This document shows positions 1-12,054 of a stretch of DNA of 64,000 nt, one piece after another (the first letter of the stretch is position 1; each line of letters starts with the position of its first letter). The stretch comes from Castor canadensis. Taxonomy: Eukaryota; Chordata; Mammalia; Rodentia; Castoridae. The position numbers and the translations under genes are program-made. Location: positions 155,015,779 through 155,079,778 of the forward strand of contig NC_133393.1 in assembly GCF_047511655.1 (NCBI RefSeq), given 5' to 3'. Below the pieces are notes generated by a model. That model searched no databases, was not told the origin of the DNA, and was given only the letters and a program-made list of their open reading frames with translations.

Positions 1-2569
1 TACTGGCCTCCAGCTGGACTGAGGCCAGGGCTACAGATAGGAGAAGGTGCAGGGTCCACACCCATCACTTAGCAGCCCTTAGACTCAGATGGATTTCTAA
101 ACTGGCCTGCCTCAGTTTCTTTGTCTTTAAGTGGGACGAGTATCAGTGCTTTTCACAGCAAGTTATACCTGGCAGGTGGTAAGAACCGGTAGCTGTTTTT
201 CCTCACTTGCCATTGACTCACCCATCAGATATTGATCAGCTTCTGTGGTGAATGGGAGGGTGTGCTCCGTCTCCAGGGCGCCATTTTGTGTGCTGGCCCC
301 TCCCAGTGCTCCCTCTGCCTATTTCACTGAGGAAGAGGACACACACCCTTCCCCTGACTCCCTCCTCTCCTCCCCTGTAACCGCTATTTACCCTTTAAGA
401 TCTCAGCTGAAGATTTCCTTCCAAGGGAGACCTCCCTGAGCCACCTGCCTGGGTGACACCTTTCTGATTCGGGTACTTAAATAATACCTGATGATTCTCC
501 TCCAAAGCACTGGTGCATTATGTGTTTGTTCGAGGGGCGGCTTGGCGATGAGATCCCACAGATGTGGGAAGCTTTGGTGGCCTCACTCACATCATAACGT
601 TCAGCAGCAGCTGCTTTGGGACAGGGAAGGCTCTGGGAGTCTGTGTCTCCTGCCAGGAAACCCACTGCTTGCCATCCCTTCAAGGCTTAAGCAAATGCCA
701 CCTCCTTGAAGCCTTTCTTCATCCTCTCCCAGACCAGATTCTGGAATTTTGTTCGTGTATCCTGTGGCAGTTTAAATCTCTCTGCCCTGACCAATTCTGC
801 CGTCGCTGAGCAGCTGTTCATAGAGTACATCAGTCCCTGCTCCTGAGTTGGTTCATTTATTCAGCAGTTATTTACAGCACACCTGCTACGTGCCAGGCAC
901 TGTCCTGAGCTGGGGAAGCAATGGGAAGCAGCAGGACAGTCCTGCCATTACAAAGTTCTGCAGTACGGGAGGAATCTGACTCGCAGCACAAGGAGCAGCT
1001 GGGAAAACCTAGCGAGCCTGACCTGCGGTGTGGGAACAGCCTGAATAGAGGGCCAGGGGCACGTGCACAGTTTAACAGCAACCCCAGCATGCTCAGTGCA
1101 TGCTTATCCTTTAAAAAATATTCACAATTTCCTTTCATTAAAGGAACTTGGTTGAGGAAGAGGAAAGACTGCATAAAAACCCTCCGAGAATCTGCAGGAC
1201 TCATTTTAGCTCTTTTGATCATGACCTTAAAGGCATTAAGTGCCGCCTTAAACTCCTCTTGACCCACATCGCTCAGCAGAATCTAATCTTAGGTGATTAT
1301 TAAGTCTAATCAGGAATCTAATGACCGGTATTCAGGAAACACTGCATTCAGTCACAGCACCTGCCTGTTGAGGTCCCCGGCGGGTCCTCCAAGCAGTGAC
1401 TGCACATCACCACCAGGGCGGTGGCTTCCTGAGAGGCGGGTCAGAGCAGGGGTGGGTGTGCTGTGGGCTCAGCACCATTCGGTTTGACTGACATGCACAA
1501 GGCAAATTCTTGCTAGATGAATGCAAGTCTTTTATCAAGACTTCTTTCCTAGAAGTCAGGAATGGGTGGGGACAAGGTCCTCAAATGCAGGCGGCTTCTT
1601 GCTTTGCCCGGCCAGTGTGGTGGGGCAGGCGGCAACAACACCCTGCCTGGGAGTTACGAGACACATTGGGTCTGGTGTTCCTGGACCCAGTGCCCTGGCT
1701 GCCTTCCTCCATGGGTATGATGATGTGCTGGGTGACCTTTTACTAGCAGGCTCACCACTTCGTATTAGACTCTGGAAATGAGACGAGGAGATGGAGTTGA
1801 GGGTCTTTGTTTTTTCTTTTCAAGTCTGGTTTATTGAGATGAATTTACATACAGGCAAATTCATCCTGTGCATGATTGTATGAGGTTTGGAAAACCTATC
1901 TGCTCCCAGTTTTCTTGCTGGGGGTCACTCTCAGCTTCTAGGGGCCACCCATGTTTCTAGGCTTTGGGCCCCTTTTGTTGTCAAAACCAGCAGCACAGTT
2001 GGAGTCCTCTTGCTTCTCCAGCCAAAGAAAGTTAAAGTCTCTGCTTCTCAGAGCTCAAGTGATCTCCGGGGGCTCACCTGGAGAATCCAGGATGGCCTCC
2101 ATCTCAGGGTGCACCCCTGTAATCAAGTACATGCCCTGGGTGGCTTTCACAGCAGCTCTCTGAGTTCCAGAGGCAGAAGTCAGGGCCACACTCCTCCAAA
2201 GGCTCTAGCGGAGCCCATTCTTGCCTCTCCCCTGGTGCATTGTGGCCGACAGTCCTGGGTGTCCAGTTTATCCACATCCCTGCAAAGTCTGCCTTTATAG
2301 TCACAGAGCATTGTTCCAGTGTACTGGCATCTGTGACCAAATTCCCCCTTTTTATGAGGACACCAGCCACGTCAGCTTATGATGCAGCCTACTCCAGTAT
2401 GACCTCAATGATGGCCCCATTTCCAGTTAGGACACTTCCTAAGTAAGTGAGAAGTGGGCATGGCAGAAGGGACATCAGAATGGAGCATAAGTGGAGCTGT
2501 GGAAGGAGTAGCTGCTCTTTCTGTCACAGGAGCCTTTGGAAGTAGGGGGTGAGGCTCCCCCTCATAAAC
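1..2569. other. probable PPARA 5' intron, mostly unassigned
   Basis: No coding exon is recognised. MIR-like traces are seen at about 90-200 ('cctgcctcagtttctttgtc') and 845-930 ('ctacgtgccaggcactgtcctgagctgg'). A short antisense L1-tail trace lies at about 1820-1895. The rest holds nothing I can name. Confidence 0.5.
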
Positions 2570-2579
2570 CAGGAAAGTG

Positions 2580-2793
2580 CAGTGGCTCATGCCTGTAATC
2601 CTAGATACTTGGGAAGCTAACAGGAGGATCGGAGTTGTAGACCAGCTCAGGCAAATAGTTTGTGAGACCCCCATCTTCAAAATAATCAGAGCAAAATGGA
2701 CTGGAGATGTGGCTCAAGCAGTAGAGTGCCTGCTTTGCAAATGCAAAGCCCTGAGTTCAAATCCCAGTCCCACCAAAATTAATAATAAAAAAT
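2580..2793 (+). repeat. composite 7SL/tRNA SINE
   Basis: The B1-like head (gtggctcatgcctgtaatcc) is followed by a tRNA-like monomer with box B gttcaaatccc. A 10-bp target-site duplication, CAGGAAAGTG, lies at 2570-2579 and 2794-2803. Confidence 0.9.
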
Positions 2794-2803
2794 CAGGAAA
2801 GTG

Positions 2804-3405
2804 TCTGTGAGGAAGGGGTGACAGTGTCCCAGGGGGAAGCCATTTCTGTTTAAAAAGAATGTGCACGTTAAAGAACCTCGCGTAGATATTTTATGACATC
2901 GAAAGCGCAAGGAATAAAATGTTGGTAGCAGATGCAAACTTAAAAAGGAGTCTGACAGTTGGCTGTGCAGAAAAGATGCTCACTCCATAAGTGACACTGA
3001 GGAGACCGTAAGTGCTACAAACCACTGTGCATGTGACCCTTACGAAGAAACGCTTTGGTTCTCAGTAATCCTAATCCTTTAAATTAACAGCGTTCTATAT
3101 AAACGTCACTTTCTCTCTTTTATGAAATTCCCTGTGCATGTACTAGGAGAGCTTTTTTTGGCAAAAAGATTTAAAAGTTATGGAGCAATTTAATTTTTCC
3201 TTTGCACAGCTTCTGCAGTCTTTTTTGTGGCCTGCACTACGAAAGCACATGAAGACTGTGTAGTGATGGCTACACCATACGCTGAAGCACGCATGGGGGG
3301 CACAGATCTCAGGACCCAGGAGAAGGAGTAGGTAGTGGAAACAGACGCTTAGGATTCTTGATTCAGGACTTCTAAGATACAGACTTTAATATAACCTTGC
3401 TTCAG
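2804..3405. other. unassigned intronic stretch
   Basis: No repeat, ORF or RNA gene is recognised in these 600 bases. Confidence 0.5.
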
Positions 3406-3872
3406 TAGCTGGGCTTGGTGGTGCACGCCTGTCATCTCAAGCTACACCGGAGGCTGAAATCAAGAGGATCACAGGTACAGGCTAGCCCAGGTTAAAAAAA
3501 AAAAAAGTTTGTGAGACCCCATCTCAACCAGTAGTTGAATGTGGTGCCACATGGCTGTCGTTTCAAGCTATGTGGGAGGCTGAGGTCAGAAGATTACAGT
3601 TCCAGGCCAGCCTATGCAAAAAAGTTTTTGAGACCCCCCCATCTCAATGGAAAAAAGTTGAGCGTGGTGGCATGTGCCTTCATCCCGTGACACAGGAAGC
3701 TTAACATAGGAGGACCACGGTCTAGGCCAGCCTGGGCAAAAAGCAGACCCTACGTCTAAAATAACCAGAGCAGGATTGGCAGAGTGGCTCAAGTGGCAGA
3801 CACCTGCTTAACAAATGCAAAATCCTGAGTTCAAACCCCAGTACTGCAAAATAATAATAATAATAATAATAA
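3406..3872 (+). repeat. four-unit SINE: three 7SL-like monomers plus one tRNA monomer
   Basis: Three B1-like units begin near 3406, 3532 and 3658, each with a 'gtggtg/gtggca...cctgtcat/cttcat' head and a 'gaccc...tct' end. A tRNA-like monomer follows (about 3763-3850), then an (ATA)n tail. Flanks atataaccttgctt and atataacagccttgctta look like an imperfect target-site duplication, so the block probably inserted as one element. Confidence 0.8.
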
Positions 3873-4549
3873 TATAACAGCCTTGCTTAGTGTGTTCAGG
3901 AGCACGAAAGACAAGGTTGTGAGTTTTGGCAGAGCACTAAAATTATCTTTGAAAATGGAATATTGATTTGAAATTACACAAAAACTGGAATTCCCCATTC
4001 TAGATGCTGTAACAGCAGAGCAGAGTCCACTAAAAGGGTCAGTGAATTGTAAGACAGGTCAGAAAACATACCTAAATAAAGCACACGCTGACGAAAGGAC
4101 GGAAATCCAAACAGGAAGGGAACAGGAAGTTCTGCCATACACGTGACTAGAATCCCCGGAGGAGGAGAGGGATGGGGCGGGAAGCAAGCTGAAGGGATCA
4201 TGGCAGATGCTTGTTCAGAACCAATGAGAGATGTCCAGTCACAAATCCAAGAATCCTAAAGAACCACAAACAAGAGGTTTGGGGGTTTTTTTAAATCCAT
4301 ACCTAGACATCCTGTAGTAAAATTGCCGAAGATACAAAAGTGTAGGCATCGTAAAAGAAGGAAGATGTGAAAGGGGAAGACCTTGTCTTCAGAGGAGCCG
4401 CAGCTGAGAGCTAATTTCTGAACAAAACAATGGAAGCCAGAAGACAATGAAAGAACCTTCAGTGTGCTGAGTTGGTTTTTTTTTTTTTTCCAGGGATACA
4501 AGGTTAGCTTAATGTTTAAAAAGAATCCAGCATTAAAACTAAAAAATGA

Positions 4550-4785
4550 GCCAGGCACCAGTGGCTCACACTTATAATCCTAGCTACTCAGGAGGCAGAG
4601 ATCAGGAGGATCATGGTTCAAAACCAGCCTGGGCAAATAGTTTGAGAGATCCTATCTCAAAATAACCCATCACAGAAAAGGGCTGGTGTGGCTGAAGTGA
4701 TTAGAGCACCTGCCTAGCAAGTTGGGGGCTCTGAGTTCAAACCCCAGTACCACTAAAAAAAAAAAAGAAAAAGAAAAAAACCCAT
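4550..4785 (+). repeat. composite 7SL/tRNA SINE
   Basis: A complete dimer runs from gccaggcaccagtggctcac to gttcaaaccccagtaccac, with an A-rich tail. Confidence 0.9.
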
Positions 4786-4926
4786 CAAAAAGTGCTTAGG
4801 AACAAATTGTGTGAGCCCTGTACAGTGAAATCTACAAAACATTGTTGATTCATTTTAAAAGAAATAAAGAGCAAGTTATACCATCCTTCTGAATCAGAAG
4901 ACTTGTTGCTTAGATAGCATTTCTTA

Positions 4927-5006
4927 AGCTGGGTATGGTAGTACTTGCCTGTAAGCCCAGCCAACCTGGGCTACATAGCAAGATCCTGTCTTTAAACAAA
5001 AAAAGT
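4927..5006 (+). repeat. internally deleted B1-like SINE
   Basis: The head gctgggtatggtagtacttg is joined directly to the end 'ctacatagcaagatcctgtct' and a short A tail. The middle is missing. Confidence 0.7.
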
Positions 5007-5759
5007 GGCAGTTCTTCCCAAAATAATATACAGTCAATGTGATCAAAATCAAGTCTCAGCAGGCCTGTTTACAGAATTCAACAGGCCAACTCCAGACATT
5101 GCATGGAAATGCGAAGGACCTACAGTAACTGAGACAACTATGACAAGCAGCAGCTGAAGGCTTTTCTACCTGATTTTAAGAATTATTATGGAGCCGCAGC
5201 AATGAAGACAGATGAACAGAACAGAATAGGAAGAGCAGAAATAGACCCACATATATGAACAATTGTGTTTGACAAGTGCCAAGCCATTTCCACAGGGAGG
5301 AGAATCTTTACAACAAGTGATCATGGGCGAAGTGGACAGCCATCTACAAAAGAATGAACCTCAGCCCTTCACCTAGTGCTGTGCACAAAATAACAATAGT
5401 AACTACATGAAAATATAACATCATATATTGTATTATTAGGGTCATTGAAAAGATCACAGACCTGATTTTGAAGAGTTAAAAGTACAAAACTTTCAGAAGG
5501 AAGCATCGGGGAAAATCTTAGTAATTTGGGGTTTGGCAAAGGTTTCTTAAATACGATTCAAAAAGCATGAACCATAAAAAAAAAAAACATGAATAAACCG
5601 GTCATCAAAAGACACTTAAGAAAATAAGAAGTCAAGCCATAAACTTGGAGAAAATAATTGGAAAACATGTGTCTGACAAAAGACATACCTGGAACATAAA
5701 GAACTCTTACAAAAATAATAATAGTAAGACAAACAACCTAATTAAAAATGTGAGAAAGA

Positions 5760-5950
5760 GGCTGGGCTTGATGCTACACACTTATAATCCCAGTTACTCC
5801 AGAGGTAGAGACAAGAGGATTGCTGCCATCCAAGTTATTGAAAGACCCTATCTGAGAAACAAACAAAAACCAAAGGACTGAGGATTTGGCTCAAGTGATA
5901 GAGTGCCTAGCAAGTGTGAGGCCCTGAGTTCAGTCCACAGTGCCAATAAA
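5760..5950 (+). repeat. composite 7SL/tRNA SINE, diverged
   Basis: The head is ggctgggcttgatgctacac. A tRNA-like monomer follows, with ggctcaagtgatagagtgcc. Confidence 0.8.
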
Positions 5951-6968
5951 GGGTGGGTGGCAGAATATGACTAACTCATCAACCAAGGGCATGCTGTTTA
6001 AAAGGATGGCAAGCCAGTGTGTGCAAAGGTTTCTCCATCATTAGCCATGGGGAAATGTAGTACACGTCACTGCAGAGAGATGTCATTGCACACTCCTACA
6101 ACAGCTGATCAAGTGTGGGGATGTGGAGGGCAGAAAGGCAACTGTCACTTTGAAAAATGATACAGTTACATTATTATCAGACATCTGTGTATCAGAAAGA
6201 ACTCCAGCTGAAAAGGCTCTCTACTGTATGATTCCAGTTACATGACATTACGGAAAAGGCAAAACTATGCAGCCAGTAAAAAAGATCAGAGGCTGCCAAG
6301 GGCCCAGAGAGAAGAAGGGAGGAATGAGTAGGTGGAGAGAGCACAAGGCATTTTGGGGGCAGCGAGACTACTCTGTATTATCCTGCAATAGTGGTGCATG
6401 TCGTTCTACACACTCATCAACCCCCCACAAAATGGACACCCACAAAGAAATGAAAATACAAACTTTAGCTAATAGTATATTGACATTGGCTCATCAGTAG
6501 TAACAAATGTTCCTCACCGATGCAAGATGGTAATAATAGGGAAAATGGTGGGGGCTGGAGTGGTATATGGAAACTCTACACTTTTGGCTCAATTTCCCGT
6601 AATCCTTAAACTATAAAAATGGTATATTGATTGAAAACTAAGTTAGAATGTATATATCTATACCTATAGGAATAATTTTTAAAAAGATACGGAAGGTCTC
6701 TATTGAGAAATCTGGTTACATTATTGGGAGAAATTAAATGTAGCCCAAGTGAGTAGATGGATGTACCATGTTCATGGAAGACATAACTCAGTATTGGAAA
6801 GATGTCAGTTCTCTTAAGAGAAACCTCATGTACTATACCAGGATATGGACATCTAACACCAAGTGTGGGCAGGCATCCTGACTATGTTTAACCGAACAAC
6901 ATGGACTCTACAGAGCTGACTACAATTTCAGTAGCATAGAACTCCCTAAGTGCACCTTCTCCCAGGTC

Positions 6969-7085
6969 TATAGCAGAAACCCTCACACTTTTCTTAAACA
7001 ACTGCTTCTGTTTCCTTCGTTCTCTCATCACTTTAAGTCACAGTCATCCTTATTTCTTCAGGAAAGGGTTTGTCCTACAGTCAGC
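6969..7085 (+). repeat. dispersed repeat, copy 1
   Basis: The order and spacing of 'agcagaaa', 'cttttcttaaac', 'ctgtttcc', 'cagtcatccttatttc' and 'aggaaagggtttgtcct' are shared with the copy at 8687-8803. I cannot name the family. Confidence 0.55.
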
Positions 7086-8686
7086 TCAGTTCTTCCCACA
7101 CTGGGCAGGCTCCTTTCATAGGGTCATTGCTTACAATGACTTGAGGTTTTTGAAAGACAATGTCCAGAATTTAGCACAGTGTGAGATTCTTTCAGTAACT
7201 ATTATTAAACACTTGCCTTGTATAGGAGAGGAGAGGACAGACAAGAATTCTGCTCAAAGAGCTACAGGATGGGGTAGGCAGATCTAAGACCTGAGCTGTG
7301 GCAGTTAAGAGGTGGGACAGAGTCCTTCTACCCAGGGGTCCCTCAAATGTGTGGGAATGGGAAGTGTTCTAGAAGGAAGGAACAGAGTGACATGTGGAGG
7401 CTACAGAGCAGGAGGGAAGTCTGGCAAGTGCTGAGTCGTTTATTTTGCTGGAGTACAGCGTTAGCAGGAAGAATCAAGAGAAGATGCCTTCTTTTGGGAC
7501 CAAATGTCAAATATTGTTTGAGCTCTTTCTCTGTGCCAGTCATCTTTTAAACACTGGGGATACATCAGTGAGTTTCAAACACAAAACTCCTGTTCTTGAA
7601 GGGGGAGCCAGAGCCTATGTACAGTGACTGAGTTTGTGACTTGATATGGTAGCATCTGCCAGGTGCAGCAGGAAGAGCATGGGGAGAGCAGGTTAAGTGG
7701 GTCAGGAGTGCAGGGGACAGTCCAGATTGGCCTGGGGAAGGAGGAAGTATGTGAGGGAGGAGGGGAAAGCACTGACATCAGGGAGTGTCCTGGCAGGGTG
7801 GGCAGCTGGCTGGGCTCCTGAGAGAAGCAGTGAAGAAGTGTGACTGCAGGAATGTCCCAGAGAGGAGGACACAAGGTCCTAGGAGAGAGGTAGTAGCAGG
7901 TCATCATGGAGGCCACCATGAGGCCCATTTTGTGCTCTGTGTGAGAGCAGCCTGGGGGGATGGAGCTGACTGGGGTTCCTGGGTGGGACTGGGATGAGCT
8001 CTGATTGGCTGTTGCTAGGGCCAAGGGCAGAGCTGTAGGTCACTTATGAGTTCAAGGGTGCTTACAGAGAGTCTGGAGGGGTGCAGCCCCAGCAAGCAAG
8101 AGAAGGGGCCATATTGGGAGGAAACCTTGACTTTAGATCCAGCCAACCGCTGGGCAGCTGCGTGTCCTTGGCGGACACCTATTCTTTGTCTGTCTCCCTA
8201 CCTGCAAACCCACATACTTGGGAGCCAGGCTTTTCAGAAGGCGTGGAATAATCCGGGCTTCCTCTTAGGACCATGAACCTGGAGACCCTTGGGGGGAAGC
8301 TGGCCAAGGAGGGAGCTGTGGCTGGATTCCAGAGAGGAAGATCCAGGATGGCAGTGACAGACAGGATGGATGCAAATCTTTATCAAAATGAGCAGCAAGC
8401 AAACAAGGCAGGTTGTTCAAAGGACCTTCATCTGTAACTTTGTGTAGACGGAACGACCAAAGTCACAGCAGGGCATGTTGGGTCCAAAGCTTGTGGACAG
8501 CTGTGTCCAACCTTGGCTGTGCCCACTGGTCGGCAGAGCAGCTGCATGGCACATGCTGCATGGGAGCCTTGTCGCTTCCATGGGGAGTTACCCCAGAACC
8601 ATGACTTCCCCTTGGCATCGCAGCACTGGGCTCATGAATAAACCCTGTGGGTTTCCTGTTGCTCTTACGTTTATGCACAGCCTTAT

Positions 8687-8803
8687 TTAATGGCAGAAAA
8701 TTCCATGCTTTTCTTAAACGGATTGCTCTGTTCCTGAGTGTTCTCACATTAAATCCCATTCATCCTTGTTTCCCTAGAAAAGGAATTGTCCTGAAAGCAG
8801 CGA
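8687..8803 (+). repeat. dispersed repeat, copy 2
   Basis: This is the partner of 6969-7085, in the same orientation, with moderate divergence. Confidence 0.55.
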
Positions 8804-9509
8804 GTGAGGCTACATGTTTCAGCGCCATGGGGCTGCTTCAAATCGGTGTTGTCAGGTGGCTGGAGGGTGGGGGGCCTCTTCTTTCTGCTGTCTGATTTGG
8901 AGATGAACAGAATAATTCGTCTGTTTGTCGTGCTGAATAGGAATGGAAGCTATGTGGCTCTGGGAACCACTCGTTTCCAGCTAGGAAAGCCTGTACACAC
9001 TTCCAGCTGGCACAGGGACAAAACTGAGGGCGGGCAAGTGGTGAGAGAGGCCAGGAGCCTATAAGAGCCCAGCTTCAGAAAGGGCCATGAGCTCCCTCCA
9101 GTTAGACGTTCCCACTGGGTGTGGATTCTTCCAAGCAGATGCCCACTGAGAGATGTCAATTCCGTGGGTACTAAGGCCCTACATTCTGTTTCAAAGGGGA
9201 AAGAGGGCTGCAAATGGCATTCCTTTCATCACAGAAGACCAAGAAAAGCTGTGCCAGTGTTTCAGATGAAGAGAGTGCAACAAAATGCAACACCTCACCC
9301 TACCCTGCACCCTGCCCTGGGGGGGAGGCGATCCCTTGAGGACACCATTGGGTCCACACAAGATTTGAATGTGACTCATAGATTAAAGTGTTTTGTCCCT
9401 GCTCAGTTTACCAAAATCGATAGGTTGCACTGTGGGGTGTAAGAGACCATCCTTGTTTATAGCAAACATGTACTTCAGTGTTCAGGGAGAGGCAGTCGTA
9501 ACTCACCCT

Positions 9510-9650
9510 CCACCACACAGGCTCACACATGCACACGTGTGCGCACACATGTCAGTACAATGGCGGTGAGCGTGGGGAGAGTTCTCAGTGCGCCTTAGGC
9601 CATGCATATGTGTGTGTGCATGTGGACGCATGAGTGTTCCTGTAGGCATG
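9510..9650. repeat. purine-pyrimidine alternating tract
   Basis: Runs of CA/TG and CG steps ('acacatgcacacgtgtgcgc' at about 9523-9542 and 'catatgtgtgtgtgcatg' near 9605) interrupted by unique bases. Such alternation can adopt Z-DNA. Confidence 0.6.
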
Positions 9651-10422
9651 TTTTTTTCACTCAGCATGATCCCCTGGGAGTCATATAAGTTGTTGGGTGC
9701 ATCCATAGTGCCCGCCCTCTCCTTGCTGGATCATGTTCTGTAGTGTGGAAGGACCACAGTGTCCAGCTGCCACCCTCAGGAGCACCTCCAGGCTGTTTCC
9801 AGTTTGGGCTTCTTGTGAACTGAGCTTCTGTGAACACTCATGTGCCAGCTTTCTTTTTAAAAAATAGTGAGATGTAATTTACACCCATGCAACGCTGTAC
9901 AATTTCAAGGTTTTCAGTAGACTCACGGGGTTGCATACCAACACAGGTTGTGTCATGCTAGCTAATTTTAGAACATTTTCTTGTCACCCCAAAAAGAAAC
10001 TGCATACCCATTAGCAATTGCTGTCTGTTGTCTGCACTCCTCTCTTCTCCCAGCCCTAGGCAACCACTAATCTACTTCCTGTGTAATTTACTGTTCTGGA
10101 CACTTCGAGTAAATGGAACCAGAAAGAATGCTGTCTTTGTAATGTTTCCAAGGGTCATCCATGCGGGAGCATGTGTCATTGCTTCGGTTCTTCTTCTTGC
10201 CAAAAATATCCCATTGTATGGGTGCACTACATTCTATATGGCCACTTATCAGTTGGCGATCTGATTAAATCTTGGGTTTCCACATTGAGGCTATCGTGGG
10301 TGACGTTGCTGTGAACATTTGGGTATACCCTCTTGTGGAGATGTGTGCTTACGTTGCTCTAGGAGTGGAGTTGTTAAGTCATCCTGGTAACTCTATGTTT
10401 AATTTTTTAACACTGCCAAACT

Positions 10423-10763
10423 GGAGCCAAGTGCCAGTGGTTCATGCCTATAATCACAGCTACTTGGGAGGCTAAGATCAGGAAGATCACGGTTCAAGGC
10501 CAACCTGGGCAAAAAGTTCACAAGCTTCTGTCTCAACCAATAGCTGGGCACCGTAGCACGTGCCTGTCATCCCAGCAAGGGTAGGAAGTGTAGACTAGGA
10601 GGACAGTGGGCCAGGCCGGTCTGGGCAAAACTCGAGACCCTATTTCACAAATACCCAATGCAAAAAGGACTGGCGGAATGGTTCAAGTGCTAGAGCACCT
10701 GCCTAGCAAGCAAGAAACCGAGTTCAAACCCCAGTACCACCAAAAAACAGCAAGAACAAACAC
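10423..10763 (+). repeat. three-unit SINE: two 7SL-like monomers plus one tRNA monomer
   Basis: B1-like units start near 10426 and 10541, and the tRNA monomer near 10665. The target-site duplication CTGCCAAACT is perfect (10413-10422 and 10764-10773), so the trimer inserted as one unit into the L1. Confidence 0.88.
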
Positions 10764-11777
10764 CTGCCAAACTGTTTTCCACAGGGCTACATCCTTTCAC
10801 AGTCCTACTGACAATGTTCCAGTGTCTCCGGAGTCTTTGCCATCCTGGGAGGTGTGAAGTGGCACCTCGTGTGGTTTTCACACCTTCATGTGCCTATTTG
10901 TATAGCATCTCTGAAAAAATGGCCACAGAAATCCCTTTTTTATAGAATGATATTTGTCCTTTTATTATGGTGTTGGAAGAGTTCTTTATTCTTTGAGTTT
11001 GTCTTGTATCAGATATGTGATTTGCAAATATTTTTCTCCTGTTTTGTGAGTTGTTTTTCACTTTCTCATGGGAGTGTTGATAGCACAAAAGTTTAAAATT
11101 TTAATATCCACTTTATTTTTTGTTTTCATGTCTTTGGTATTTCAGGCTTTTGTGTGAACTTAAGTTTTCATTTCCCTGGGATAAATGCTCAGGAATCCAA
11201 TCGCTCCGTCATCTGGCAGTTGCATATCTCATTTTATAAGAAACTGCCTAACTCCTTTCCAGGGTGGCTGTCCTGTGTTACATTCCCACTGGTGGTTCCC
11301 TGGCGATGCTGCTATCTGTAACTCACCAGCATTCGTTGTGGTCACAGTGTTATTTTAGCACACCTAGGTGTGTAGTGGGATGTCATTATGGTTTTAGTTT
11401 GCATTTCTCTGGTGGCTGGTGATGCTGAATGTCTTCTTTGTACTCTTGGGTACAATGTCTCTTTGTCCATTTTCTAATTGAACATTATTTATTGCTCACT
11501 TTGGAAGTTCTTTACATTTGGGAAACTTCTCCTTTGTCAGGTATGTGCTTTGCAAATAGTTTCACCCAAACTGAAGCTTGTCATTTTATCCTGCCCATAC
11601 CGTCTTTTACAGAGCAAACATTTAAAGCTCTGATGAGGTCCAATTTATCAAGTTTTCCTGTATGGACTCTGCTTCTACTGTCAGATCCAATAACTACCTA
11701 GCCTCGGCCCTGAAGATTTTCTTGTTTTTTTTCTAAAAGTTTTATACTTTACAATTTAAGTCTAAAACTATTCTGCG

Positions 11778-11985
11778 TTTTTTTTTCAGCACTGGGGCTT
11801 GAACTCAGGGTTTCATGCTCACTGGGCAAGTGCTCCACCACTTGAACTTCTCCCCCAGCTCTTTTGCATTACCTGTTTTTGAGATAGTGTCTTGCTTACC
11901 TTCCCCAGCTGGCTGGCTGTGAACTTCAGACCCTAAGTACTTGGGGGCGGTGGGGGGTTATAGGTGTGGATTACATGCCCAGCTT
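11778..11985 (-). repeat. composite 7SL/tRNA SINE, antisense
   Basis: The reverse complement starts with the B1-like head and ends with gttcaagccccagtgctg followed by an A tail, seen as poly-T at 11778-11786. Confidence 0.8.
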
Positions 11986-12027
11986 GGATTAATTCTTGTG
12001 TAAGGTGTGAGCCTGAAGTTGATTTCT

Positions 12028-12054
12028 TTCCTTCCTTCCTTCTTCCTTCCTTCC
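12028..12054 (+). repeat. TTCC simple repeat
   Basis: Tandem TTCC/TTCT units (tttccttccttccttcttcc) lie inside the antisense L1. Confidence 0.8.

Larger units (their letters stand above)
4200..6665 (+). mobile_element. old L1 remnant, sense, broken by SINEs
   Basis: The sequence matches the style of L1 ORF2 and its 3' end (for example 'caatgtgatcaaaatc', 'gtttgacaagtgccaagcc' and 'catgtgtctgacaaaag'). Frames are destroyed. SINEs split it at 4550, 4927 and 5760. The left limit is uncertain. Confidence 0.6.
6665..9510. other. intronic stretch of mostly unassigned sequence
   Basis: An ancient-repeat trace is seen at about 7510-7620 ('tgtgccagtcatcttttaaacactggggatac') and a MIR-like trace at about 8140-8215. 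Two related segments, about 6969-7085 and 8687-8803, are listed separately. No gene is seen. Confidence 0.5.

Noticed and set aside
3770-3850. tRNA genes suggested by box A/box B-like motifs at many sites
   Set aside because: All are tRNA-derived SINE monomers with A tails, degenerate stems and, in several cases, a missing anticodon arm.
7575-8024. 149-codon minus-strand ORF rich in Ser, Pro and Leu
   Set aside because: Low-complexity translation of a G-rich plus strand, with no domain or conserved start context.
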